A stretch of 64,000 nt of DNA from NCBI RefSeq assembly GCF_016902295.1, contig NZ_JACJLQ010000010.1:1-64000 (forward strand), given 5' to 3'. The translations under genes were made by a program, and so were the position numbers. Below, in pieces: positions 26,987 to 34,829 of the stretch; position 1 is the stretch's first letter; each line of letters starts with the position of its first letter. The DNA comes from Bacteroides caecigallinarum. GTDB lineage: Bacteria; Bacteroidota; Bacteroidia; Bacteroidales; Bacteroidaceae. The notes below the pieces were generated by a model, which was not told the DNA's origin, searched no databases, and saw only the letters and a list, made by a program, of their open reading frames with translations.

Positions 26987-27052
26987 ATTTTGCGCCGTTC
27001 CGCATAGATTTGCGTATCAAGATTTTACCGACACTTCCGTAGCTTTGCAACC
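26987..27052 (+). repeat. 66-bp imperfect direct repeat, copy 2
   Basis: Same length and gap-free alignment as 23827-23892. It contains TAGCTTTG (27040-27047, TAnnTTTG), followed at 27053 by an ATG that opens only 12 codons. A 47-codon ORF at 27108-27248 (MKKKRNHLRRYNSLQDCESG...) follows, without recognisable family. Confidence 0.65.
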
Positions 27053-27252
27053 ATGTTTAACCCGTTGCCGACAGAATGTAGGCAGCACTAAAACCTGTAT
27101 CAAGAACATGAAGAAAAAAAGGAATCATTTGCGTAGGTACAATTCTCTACAAGATTGTGAATCGGGATTGTCATTATTCGCCGATAAGAGGAATAGGACG
27201 TTACTACACGGTAAACAAAATACAGCTGGAAAAATTCTGATATTTTGATGAG

Positions 27253-27815
27253 ATGATGAAAGTATATATAAAAATAAAGAGAAACAGTAACTTACGTCTT
27301 CATCAACCTTTCAACAAGAGAATCGGGCTGATGAAAAGAGAAAGAACACACCGCACTCTACATCACTTTTCTTTTGGTGAGCGGTTTGATGAAACGATGA
27401 TGAACATATATCATTTTGGTTATCAGTTTATTATCCTGTCAACTCATCAATTCATCGGATTTTCATCCGCCAACAAGTTTGCGGGACAAATGGATGGAAG
27501 GAAATGCCACTATCCGCAAGCTGGTCGGTCGGACATCCGACCTGCCTGTTGTCCGACCAGCCGACAAGGGAAGGCGTATCATATCGACGACAAGAAAAGG
27601 TCTGCCTATACCGCTAGTACTCTCACAGGCTTTTGGAAACAGAAAAGCCATAGCTCATTAGGGCATTTTCTTTACGCAGTGCAAGCACAGCTAAAAATGC
27701 CCCAATGAGCCAACGGGGTTACACCCCTCTGGACACCCCCGTTTGCCATGCGGCATGACCGCAGCGGACGGAAACCAACAAACCAAATTGTCAAACCTGA
27801 AAACAAAAAATAAGC
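27253..27815. other. Probable oriT region upstream of mobV (no convincing gene)
   Basis: The overlapping ORFs here have no family resemblance. Structure: a 16-bp palindrome GGTCGGACATCCGACC (27527-27542) inside a larger stem GCTGGTCGG / CCGACCAGC (27520-27528 / 27553-27561); then a 17-bp stem with one mismatch, 27653-27669 (GCTCATTAGGGCATTTT) with 27694-27710; then GGGGTTACACCCC and a further C-rich stretch just before mobV. Inverted repeats directly upstream of a MobV relaxase are where its oriT is expected (family knowledge). The nick site is not identified. Confidence 0.5.
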
Positions 27816-29186
27816 ATGGGATATATAAGCATTCAAATCAACAAAGCGAAAGGGTCGGCTGACACGGGCGCATCCGACCACATCGAACGCAAGACTACGC
27901 CCAAGAACGCAGACCCCACACGCACCCACCTCAACCGTGAACTGGTAGAGTTTCCCGACGGTGTGGCTGACCGCACCGAGGCAATAAGCCACCGCATCCG
28001 CACGGCGGGCATCAGACGTAAGATAACGCCCGACCAAGTACGGGCAATCCGCATCGTGCTTTCGGGCACGCACGAGGACATGGCAAGGGTGCAAGACGAG
28101 GGCAGGCTAAACGAATGGTGCGGAGACAACCTGCAATGGCTGCACCGCACGTTCGGAAAAGAGAACACCGTATCGGCTGTGCTGCACATGGACGAACACA
28201 CGCCGCACATCCACGCCACGGTCGTACCGATAGTGACGGGCGAACGCAGGAAAGCAAGGAAGAAGCAGGCGGAGGGCAAACGCACCTACCGCAAGAAAGC
28301 CAACGCCGTGCGCCTGTGCGCCGATGACCTGCTGACTCGTGAGAAGCTGGTAGCCTACCACGACAGCTACGCCGCAGCAATGGCGAAATACGGCTTGCAG
28401 CGTGGTGTCCGTGGTTCAGAGGCACGGCACACAACCACCGCCCAATACTACCGTGACCTGAAACGGCAGACGGGAGAGCTTGAAGCCAACGTGCGGCAGT
28501 TGCAGACCGAACAACAACAGGCGGAACGGCAGCTTGACGAAGTACGGAAAGAAATAAAATCAGAAAAACTGGAAGCCGCCAAGACTGAGGCAAAAGCGGC
28601 ACTCGTGGCAAAGGTCGGTTCTCTTTTGGGCAGCGGCAAATTGAAAGAGTTGGAAGCCGACAACCGCACATTGCAAAACGAAGTTGCCACCCGTGACGAG
28701 AGTATCGAATTGTTGCAACAACAGATGGAGCGGCAGCAAGAGGAATACCAACGGCAACTGATGGAACTGCAAGCCAAGCACCGCAGGGAGATGTCGGACA
28801 AGGAAGCGGAACACCAAAAGGAAGTGTCATTCCTGAAATCCATTATCCGAAAAGCCAAGAAATGGTTTCCGCTATTCCAAGAACTGGTGTACATGGAGAA
28901 GTTCTGTCTGAAAGTCGGCTTCAACGAGCGGCAGACCGCCACGCTCATCAGCGGCAAGCCGCTGTTATATGAGGGTGAACTCTATTCGGAGGAACACAAA
29001 CGGAAGTTCAAAACTGAGGAAGCTGGTTGCCAAGTGGTAAAAGACCCGAAAGACAGGTCTAAACTCGCACTTGCCATCAACGGACAACCGATTGGCGAAT
29101 GGTTCAAGGAGCAGTTCGACAAGCTGTTTTCATCCATTAGGAGGACAGTTGAGCCGTATAGAAAAGGCAAGGGCATGGGATTATAA
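27816..29186 (+). CDS. MobV-family relaxase (Mob_Pre)
   Basis: 456 residues. The N-terminal relaxase domain has the histidine motif AVLHMDEHTPHIHATVVPIV (His124, His128, His131, His133) and the upstream DHIERKTTPKNADPTRTHLN motif of Pre/Mob proteins. A long coiled coil with many Gln and Glu (about 215-350) follows, and a C-terminal domain without a name. It nicks at oriT and leads DNA transfer using a helper conjugation system. It is clearly GC-rich and thus of different origin from the neighbouring AT-rich genes. The start MGYISIQINKAKGSADTG matches the family N-terminus. Confidence 0.9.
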   Translation: MGYISIQINKAKGSADTGASDHIERKTTPKNADPTRTHLNRELVEFPDGVADRTEAISHRIRTAGIRRKITPDQVRAIRIVLSGTHEDMARVQDEGRLNEWCGDNLQWLHRTFGKENTVSAVLHMDEHTPHIHATVVPIVTGERRKARKKQAEGKRTYRKKANAVRLCADDLLTREKLVAYHDSYAAAMAKYGLQRGVRGSEARHTTTAQYYRDLKRQTGELEANVRQLQTEQQQAERQLDEVRKEIKSEKLEAAKTEAKAALVAKVGSLLGSGKLKELEADNRTLQNEVATRDESIELLQQQMERQQEEYQRQLMELQAKHRREMSDKEAEHQKEVSFLKSIIRKAKKWFPLFQELVYMEKFCLKVGFNERQTATLISGKPLLYEGELYSEEHKRKFKTEEAGCQVVKDPKDRSKLALAINGQPIGEWFKEQFDKLFSSIRRTVEPYRKGKGMGL

Positions 29187-29190
29187 ACAA

Positions 29191-29256
29191 TACCAACGAG
29201 AGGATAGCAAGTTTGTTTTGGACAGACCAAAACCGCTTGCAATCCTCTCGTTGATA
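29191..29256. terminator. Inverted repeat between mobV and the cargo operon
   Basis: ACCAACGAGAGGATAGCAAG (29192-29211) pairs with 29236-29255 with two mismatches and a 24-base loop. T-rich on the plus side and A-rich on the minus side. It separates the convergent transcripts. Confidence 0.65.
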
Positions 29257-29273
29257 TTTTAAAGATAAATGAA

Positions 29274-30641
29274 TCATGAAACTTCGTAACCTTGTGAAAT
29301 GATATACGACTTTTCTTCCTTGCTGAATCTTTTAGCGATTTTATAGCCCTTACTTATCAAAGTCGAAACTTCCTTATCGTTAAATGCTGGCTTAAAATCA
29401 TTATCGTTTTTATTTTTTAGTCTAAGCCAAGCTATTGGTTGCTTTTTATTGACACTTTCCATGACAAATAGTTGTCCTTGCTGAACGAGCGAAGTTTCTT
29501 GTTCTATTGTTGGGAAATATGTGTCCGTGGTGGATATGTCTTTACCTTTTATCGTATCTTCAGAAGATAAACTTACTGCTACATTTTCGTTTCTATTTTC
29601 CGAACAGATTTCTTTTTCGTTAGATTCTTGCACATAATCTAATTTATTAGCTTCTTGATTTTCAGTTCGTAATTCAAATATAGGTAATTTTACAAAATCG
29701 TAATACGCATCATAAGTTTTGTCATACCCAAGAGTTAGCCCCAAAAGATACACAGCAACAGAACATTCAAGCCCAAATTTTTTTGCATAATTGATAATTT
29801 TCGAATCAATGCAAAATCCATCGCTAAACTTATCTTTCATAAGTAAAAACAATGGAGCTGCAATAGCAAATTTGCACCCTGCATCTTCATCAGTCAAAGA
29901 AGACAAATTGGACCTAACAGCTATATTCGAAAGTGATGCGAAGTCGTCTTTGGAACAATTTATTATCTGTGTATAAAGCCCTGTTGTTTCAGCAACATCT
30001 TCTTGCAGTTCTATTTTTTTCAGCCAATTGCAAGCTACATGGATATAGTCACAAAAATACCCTTTCGTATTGTTAGGATAAAAACTATGGCGTTCATACC
30101 GTAGAAGATACGTCCATATAGATTGTTCTCCTGTCGGACGTTTATATGAAAACAATTCATCAAATACTTCGGAAACAATATCATCGGTAATAATAGATTC
30201 ACACATCTTCCTGTCGGTTTCCGACAAATCAAATATCGCCCATAAATTATCAATACCTCGTTTGGATTGCAACATTAGCCGATTATTGTGTAAAGTATTA
30301 AATTTCTCACCCCAAGGTGACACATGAAGCTTAATTCGAGAATCAAACGATACACTCATTTCCTTTTTGGCTTCCTCATCGAAAGTATAAAGCCCCCTTA
30401 CATTTTCAATGCTTACAGGACAGGGACACTCATTCCCATTATCGCTGATAAAATGTATCACCATATACTCAAAAGAGTATTCGAAAAAGTTCATATTCTT
30501 TGCCAGCTTCTCAAACAAATCATCATCATTTGCATGAGCCTTGATGTTTCCGTCAAAATTGATTGCCGAATAAACATTCAATTTACCATACTTGAATAAA
30601 TCTACGAAATCCGCCTTACGTATAATTGCTAAATAATCCAT
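29274..30641 (-). CDS. Uncharacterised protein, fourth gene of the Hsp70-helicase operon
   Basis: 455 residues, no family recognised. N-terminal part MDYLAIIRKADFVDLFKYGK, then mixed alpha/beta sequence (about 1-165), a helical middle (about 165-325) with a Cys-containing stretch, an acidic low-complexity linker rich in Glu, Asn and Ser (about 335-395), and a compact C-terminal segment (GQLFVMESVNKKQPIAWLRL, then KGYKIAKRFSKEEKSYIISQ). No signal peptide, membrane helix or obvious nuclease motif. It begins 12 bases after the helicase stop. By position it could be the effector or the target-recognition subunit of the system; the sequence does not decide. Confidence 0.7.
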   Translation of the reverse strand: MDYLAIIRKADFVDLFKYGKLNVYSAINFDGNIKAHANDDDLFEKLAKNMNFFEYSFEYMVIHFISDNGNECPCPVSIENVRGLYTFDEEAKKEMSVSFDSRIKLHVSPWGEKFNTLHNNRLMLQSKRGIDNLWAIFDLSETDRKMCESIITDDIVSEVFDELFSYKRPTGEQSIWTYLLRYERHSFYPNNTKGYFCDYIHVACNWLKKIELQEDVAETTGLYTQIINCSKDDFASLSNIAVRSNLSSLTDEDAGCKFAIAAPLFLLMKDKFSDGFCIDSKIINYAKKFGLECSVAVYLLGLTLGYDKTYDAYYDFVKLPIFELRTENQEANKLDYVQESNEKEICSENRNENVAVSLSSEDTIKGKDISTTDTYFPTIEQETSLVQQGQLFVMESVNKKQPIAWLRLKNKNDNDFKPAFNDKEVSTLISKGYKIAKRFSKEEKSYIISQGYEVS

Positions 30642-30653
30642 TGTATCTATAAT

Positions 30654-31823
30654 TTAAAATCCCCAAGGGTTGTTATTGTTGTTATTAGTTGTTGATTGAC
30701 TTGCCACCGATGTGGAAATATCTATGTGCGAACAATTTGACTTGAAAGCATCCAAATAATCACTTGGATAGCCATAATAAGAAATATACAAATTCTTTCT
30801 TGCTCTGGTCATTGCCACCATAAACAAGGTTTTAGCCATGCTTTCATCAGGGCTGATATACAAATTGTTATTAGCAAATGGAATGAAAACATTATCAAAG
30901 TCCAATCCCTTTGCGCTGTGATATGTCATGAGGATAATGCGACGGTCATTTTCAGAAAAATTGCCATAACCATTACCCACATATTGCATTTTCATACCAT
31001 TTGCTTTGAGAAATACATTCATTGCACCGAAATCTGTTTTCCCATACTGGTTGGTTACTCCTGCCCATGTTGGTTTTCCGGTATGACTAAGAGCTAAATT
31101 TACGAAATGGATAATTTTCTGAGCAGATGGAATCAAGATAGCGGCTGTATCACCTACATTCACGGCTTTCGTTGCCTGTTCTATTACGTAAGCTACTTCT
31201 TTTTCTTCGGAGGGAGCTTCGCACAAACGTATCTGTGTATCATCATGTGTCATATCCCTTTTCGATGAAAAAATATTCATTCGTGGAAGGAAACGTTGCA
31301 CGGCATCGATAATAGACCGTGACAAACGATGGATGATTCCTAATTCAAAAGCGTCTCCATTGATTAGTCTTCCTATTTCTGACGGGGTTACGGTTGCTTC
31401 TTGCCATTGAGGGTCACGGTCAAAAATCGATTGATTAGAATCACCAGCCACAACAACGTGCGTACCACGGCTTTTCATTTCTGAAAGAATACGTGGTGTT
31501 AAATCTTGAACCTCATCGCACAGGATATAGTCATAATGGCTATTCCCCCTCATGAACCTGTAGTAAGTTTCTACGGTAACATTCAATCCGATTTCCTTAA
31601 ATGCGGATTTAAACATTTCAACCAATGATTGTGTGAACACAATCAATAAAATGCTTGCAGAGGGCGATTTTGCACGGACTTTTTTTGCTGTATATGCAAG
31701 TAAAATAGATTTTCCAGAACCTGCAAATCCTTTAATCCAAACATTCTTGCGGTTTATGTCCACATTATCAAGAAAATCACGTTGCTGAGCATCGAGTTTA
31801 TTCTCTTCTATTATCCATGCCAT
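30654..31823 (-). CDS. Compact UvrD/Rep-like superfamily 1 helicase or ATPase
   Basis: 389 residues. Motifs in order: Q-like DAQQRDFL (11-18), Walker A GFAGSGKS (32-39), Walker B YDYILCDEVQDLT (97-109), motif III VVVAGDSNQSIF (123-134), motif IV-like IIHRLSRS (163-170), motif V MTYHSAKGLDFDNVFIP (299-315) and motif VI FMVAMTRARKNLYIS (334-348). All core SF1A motifs are intact but the large 1B/2B insertions of UvrD are largely absent, so the protein is about half the usual length. The C-terminus is a run of Asn ending NPWGF. 11 bases separate it from the Hsp70 gene. It may translocate on DNA or RNA or act as a switch; no nuclease domain is fused. Confidence 0.88.
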   Translation of the reverse strand: MAWIIEENKLDAQQRDFLDNVDINRKNVWIKGFAGSGKSILLAYTAKKVRAKSPSASILLIVFTQSLVEMFKSAFKEIGLNVTVETYYRFMRGNSHYDYILCDEVQDLTPRILSEMKSRGTHVVVAGDSNQSIFDRDPQWQEATVTPSEIGRLINGDAFELGIIHRLSRSIIDAVQRFLPRMNIFSSKRDMTHDDTQIRLCEAPSEEKEVAYVIEQATKAVNVGDTAAILIPSAQKIIHFVNLALSHTGKPTWAGVTNQYGKTDFGAMNVFLKANGMKMQYVGNGYGNFSENDRRIILMTYHSAKGLDFDNVFIPFANNNLYISPDESMAKTLFMVAMTRARKNLYISYYGYPSDYLDAFKSNCSHIDISTSVASQSTTNNNNNNPWGF

Positions 31824-31834
31824 AATATTACTGT

Positions 31835-34243
31835 TTAATTGTTGTTCGTTAGTGCTTTAGTCTTTGTCATTGACAAATTTTCTTTATTGTAATAAGCTTC
31901 ACTTTCTGTTTTGGGAGCAGATGCCCTAATTTCTTTGGCAAAATTATTTTCCCCTAATTCTTCCGCTACAGTAGCAAACCATCCATAAGCATATTTTGGC
32001 AAAGAATTTGTCTTCCATTGTTTCAAATACAAGTCATATGCTTTTCTGAATTTTACTTGTGCGGCAACCGTGTTTCCTTCACTTTTATCTATTTTCCCTA
32101 ATTCAATCAAAGCTATATCATGTTCTGGGTCTATATTTAATGCCTTTTGTAGATATTCTTTGGCTTGTTTCGGTTTTTTGTAAAGCAAAGTGGAACCTAA
32201 GTTCGCATAAGCATGTTTGTCATGAGGATTTTCTTCGATTGCTTTTTCATAAAATTCAATCGCTTTGTCTGTAGCCCCAGCATTGCTGTAAAGGACACCT
32301 ATGCTATTATAATTGGTAGAAACTGGATATAATTCATTTTGCAGTTCAAACGTTTCTGCCGCCTTGAAATCATTTCCAATCTTCAGATAAGCCTGTTTGA
32401 GTGTAATCAGGGTCTCTTTCGAAGGTACACCGCCATTTTGTTCGGCTTCAAGGTTAGCTTGTCTTTCTGCTTTTAGGGCAGCCCTTTCTTTGGTTGTCAA
32501 TTCTTTATTTGCAAATGGACTAAGTGGTTCCACATGGCATATTGTTCCCATGCAAGTAGCATGGATAATCAGCATCTTATCCGCATTGACTTCAATTATC
32601 AATTGGATTGGAGTATTGATAGGAAAGCCATTGGGCATGGAAGATTCTATCTTCAAATTGAAAAGCATTTTTGTTGTATTACCAACACAAATAGGTAACT
32701 CGACAATTTTTTGCCCATCCCGGCTTGTTACCAAATCATCAATCTCTATAGTGTTACAGGGTATCTCTGTTCCTGCAGGGAGAATGATTTTAGGTTGGTC
32801 GTCCTTGGTAATGATTAAAATCGGTTCACTCGTGATAGGTTGTATCAGGCATTTATTCATACCATTGAACAATAAGCTGTGAATGGCTGCTCCTTGTGAA
32901 ACGTGGGTTTGCAGGTCCATCGGAACCAATATCTCCGAATCCTCAAAATAGGAATGCAAGGCTTCTTGGATGTATGGACTTTTGCTGCTTCCTCCAATAA
33001 GCAAGATATAATCAATCTCTTCTTTGGGAGTTTTAGATTTCTTAATGGCACTTTCTATAGGAGAGAATATACTGTTGTATTCATCTTCTCCTTTTATGCG
33101 GGTAGTCTTACCGAATCCTTGTTTTAAGAACACAGCCATTGTTTCTGTAAGCTCCTTATTCGTCAGGTAGAACTTGTTCTGTTTGAGCGTACCTTTATTG
33201 GTGATGATTTCAACCTCAGACTCTATTTCAGTCTTTGAATCGCTCGATTTCACATCAGGTATTACAAAATCAGAGGCAAGCGTTGCTAATGTTTTGTTCA
33301 CTAATATTTTCAGTCGTTCTGCGACTTTATAAAGTGCAGATGCTATTTGTTTACGTTCATTCGTCCGAAACTGTTCTTTTTTCTTTCCATTAGCTTCTAA
33401 AAAGCGTGGCATGAGATAATGGTACGTTATGTACCTATCTATGTCGTCACCACCTAACTTCGTAAATTTTGAAATGGCAATGTTCTTAGAAAAAAAACCA
33501 TTAGCACTCTGTCCTATTTCGAGTATAGATATATCGCATGTACCTCCTCCGAAATCAAAGACTAATACTTTCGAATTATAATCTGGGCTTATGAACATGG
33601 GGCGGTCTTCTGCTGCCCGTGATACAGCATAGCTGATAAAAGCCGCATTCGGCTCGTCTATAAGAGCTTGCTTTGACACTTTCATATCATTCGCCATTAA
33701 TGCGTCAAGTAAATCTTTACGCTGATTGGCTTCAAATGATGCAGGAATGCTTACTGCATACAAAATATCTGTACTGATATTATTTTCGGTACAGTATTTA
33801 ATGATGAGGTATTTCAGATAGGCAAAGAATACCCGTGCAGCATCCACAGGATTTTTTATCCGAAAAGGGTCTACCTCACGCAGTTCACTATCGTAATACT
33901 TTGCTCCTAAATCCTCACCCAACTCCATTTTGAACGAATACCAGATATTCTTTCCCTTTTTCAGTTGGTATTTCATCTGCGATGCACCTTCTCCAACCAA
34001 AATACGTCCATTCAGCCACGCTATTACTGTAGGCACTATCTCTGACCTGTATAAAGTCCCGTCAGGAAGCATTTGCGGCAATCGTAAAGACTTCGTATGG
34101 ATTTTATGGTCGTACTCATCATAGGAAGCGATAGATACCACCGTTGTTGATGTACCAAAATCGATTCCGATGTACGTTTTACCACGCATGAGTGCTGTAT
34201 TCCTGACAGCAGGCAGCATTGATGATATTGTTATTTCATTCAT
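31835..34243 (-). CDS. Hsp70/DnaK-like ATPase fused to C-terminal TPR repeats
   Basis: 802 residues. Actin-like ATPase domain: phosphate-1 YIGIDFGTSTTVVS (24-37), connect-1 DEPNAAFISY (196-205), phosphate-2 VFDFGGGTCDIS (228-239), GGDDID (264-269), adenosine motif LLIGGSSKSPYIQEAL (414-429). A beta-rich segment (about 465-575) stands where DnaK has its substrate-binding domain but is not DnaK-like in detail. TPRs follow at about 610-740 (ATDKAIEFYEKAIEENPHDK). The lid is absent. No J-protein or GrpE is encoded nearby. 16 bases separate it from the XRE gene, 11 from the helicase. The TPRs could bind the fourth protein or a phage product. It is not the housekeeping DnaK. Confidence 0.88.
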   Translation of the reverse strand: MNEITISSMLPAVRNTALMRGKTYIGIDFGTSTTVVSIASYDEYDHKIHTKSLRLPQMLPDGTLYRSEIVPTVIAWLNGRILVGEGASQMKYQLKKGKNIWYSFKMELGEDLGAKYYDSELREVDPFRIKNPVDAARVFFAYLKYLIIKYCTENNISTDILYAVSIPASFEANQRKDLLDALMANDMKVSKQALIDEPNAAFISYAVSRAAEDRPMFISPDYNSKVLVFDFGGGTCDISILEIGQSANGFFSKNIAISKFTKLGGDDIDRYITYHYLMPRFLEANGKKKEQFRTNERKQIASALYKVAERLKILVNKTLATLASDFVIPDVKSSDSKTEIESEVEIITNKGTLKQNKFYLTNKELTETMAVFLKQGFGKTTRIKGEDEYNSIFSPIESAIKKSKTPKEEIDYILLIGGSSKSPYIQEALHSYFEDSEILVPMDLQTHVSQGAAIHSLLFNGMNKCLIQPITSEPILIITKDDQPKIILPAGTEIPCNTIEIDDLVTSRDGQKIVELPICVGNTTKMLFNLKIESSMPNGFPINTPIQLIIEVNADKMLIIHATCMGTICHVEPLSPFANKELTTKERAALKAERQANLEAEQNGGVPSKETLITLKQAYLKIGNDFKAAETFELQNELYPVSTNYNSIGVLYSNAGATDKAIEFYEKAIEENPHDKHAYANLGSTLLYKKPKQAKEYLQKALNIDPEHDIALIELGKIDKSEGNTVAAQVKFRKAYDLYLKQWKTNSLPKYAYGWFATVAEELGENNFAKEIRASAPKTESEAYYNKENLSMTKTKALTNNN

Positions 34244-34259
34244 TGCACTATGTTTTATT

Positions 34260-34457
34260 TCACGAGAAGTTTATTAAGTCTTGAATGTTCACTTCTAACA
34301 GTTCTGTTATACGTTTCAATGTTTGTAAATCTGGTTGTGTTGTATTTGTACACCATTTAGATACCGTTGTTTGGTTTACTCCAAGTTGTTCTGCCAACCA
34401 TTTATTAGTACGTTTTTTCTTTGCCAAAACTATTTTAAGTTGATTCAAATCTTCCAT
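34260..34457 (-). CDS. XRE-family repressor, first gene of the cargo operon
   Basis: 65 residues, essentially one Cro/CI-type HTH: KKKRTNKWLAEQLGVNQTTV then SKWCTNTTQPDLQTLKRITE. The recognition helix is NQTTVSKWCTN. This size is typical of autoregulators of mobile-element and defence operons. A near-perfect palindrome overlapping a divergent promoter lies upstream (34533-34552). The Hsp70 gene follows 16 bases downstream, so the repressor probably controls the whole operon. Confidence 0.85.
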   Translation of the reverse strand: MEDLNQLKIVLAKKKRTNKWLAEQLGVNQTTVSKWCTNTTQPDLQTLKRITELLEVNIQDLINFS

Positions 34458-34484
34458 TAATTTTCATTGTTATTTCTTTGATTG

Positions 34485-34492
34485 CAAAAATA
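34485..34492 (-). promoter_or_regulatory. -7 box of the cargo operon
   Basis: The minus strand reads TATTTTTG at 34485-34492, matching TAnnTTTG, 28 bases before the XRE ATG. No -33 TTTG at the standard distance. Confidence 0.5.
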
Positions 34493-34532
34493 ATGATTTT
34501 AACAATAATAAAAGCCGAAATTCTAAGATACT

Positions 34533-34564
34533 TTTGTTTTATATGAAACAAAGTCATACCTTTG
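34533..34564 (+). promoter_or_regulatory. Operator-like palindrome overlapping a divergent plus-strand promoter
   Basis: TTTGTTT-TATATG-AAACAAA (34533-34552) is an inverted repeat with 7-bp arms. It overlaps a promoter reading rightward: TTTG (34533-34536), 20-bp spacer, TACCTTTG (34557-34564). A repressor bound here would block rightward transcription and could affect the leftward cargo promoter about 45 bases away. The XRE protein is the obvious candidate binder (inference). Confidence 0.55.
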
Positions 34565-34613
34565 CATACAAAGAGTTATCCGAAACAAGCAAAGCGATGC
34601 AGACCGCAGCAAC

Positions 34614-34715
34614 ATGAACGGTTGCCAAATCATTACCACAAAACGTGGTAATTCTTCTAACTCTCTTGATTTCAAAGAGGTATATTCCTTATACAGATTT
34701 ACGGAAAAAATATGA
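34614..34715 (+). CDS. Possible 33-residue peptide or truncated gene at the right edge of the element
   Basis: ATG at 34614 to TGA at 34713-34715: MNGCQIITTKRGNSSNSLDF followed by KEVYSLYRFTEKI. It stands behind the strong plus-strand promoter at 34533-34564 with a leader of about 43 bases. The reading frame contains a stem ATTACCAC/GTGGTAAT (34632-34639, 34645-34652). It may be a real small gene, or the N-terminus of a gene cut by the element's end. The candidate att repeat TACGGAAAAA lies within it. Confidence 0.3.
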   Translation: MNGCQIITTKRGNSSNSLDFKEVYSLYRFTEKI

Positions 34716-34829
34716 CTTAGGCCGTAGCCTGTGGAATGTTTTTTAGATTAATTAGATTAAAAGGACTTATGACTATAAAAATTTAGTCCGAAGATTTGAA
34801 ATATCCGGCAAAATTCTTCGACATAGAAA

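Larger units (their letters stand above)
23640..34715. mobile_element. Integrative mobilizable element with a CTnDOT-type integrase, MobV relaxase and a four-gene cargo operon
   Basis: About 11 kb of accessory DNA lies between the LysM and MFS genes. It contains an integrase at the left end, RhuM-like and NYN genes, an oriT-like region and mobV, then the cargo operon on the opposite strand. Base composition is mosaic: the mob region is clearly GC-rich compared with the AT-rich backbone, while the NYN gene and the cargo are AT-rich. I see no conjugation machinery, so it would need a helper. Edges are approximate: a 10-base direct repeat TACGGAAAAA occurs at 23638-23647 and 34700-34709, but this is too short to prove the ends. 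Confidence 0.75.

Noticed and set aside
27253-27708. 151-codon ORF upstream of mobV as a gene
   Set aside because: No family-like sequence, composition is inconsistent along its length, and it spans strong inverted repeats better explained as oriT.
29274-34243. Cargo operon as a restriction-modification or retron system
   Set aside because: No methyltransferase, nuclease motif, reverse transcriptase or ncRNA-like structure was found.
31835-34243. Hsp70 gene as the housekeeping dnaK
   Set aside because: Different substrate domain, no lid, added TPRs, and no dnaJ or grpE neighbour; it is accessory.
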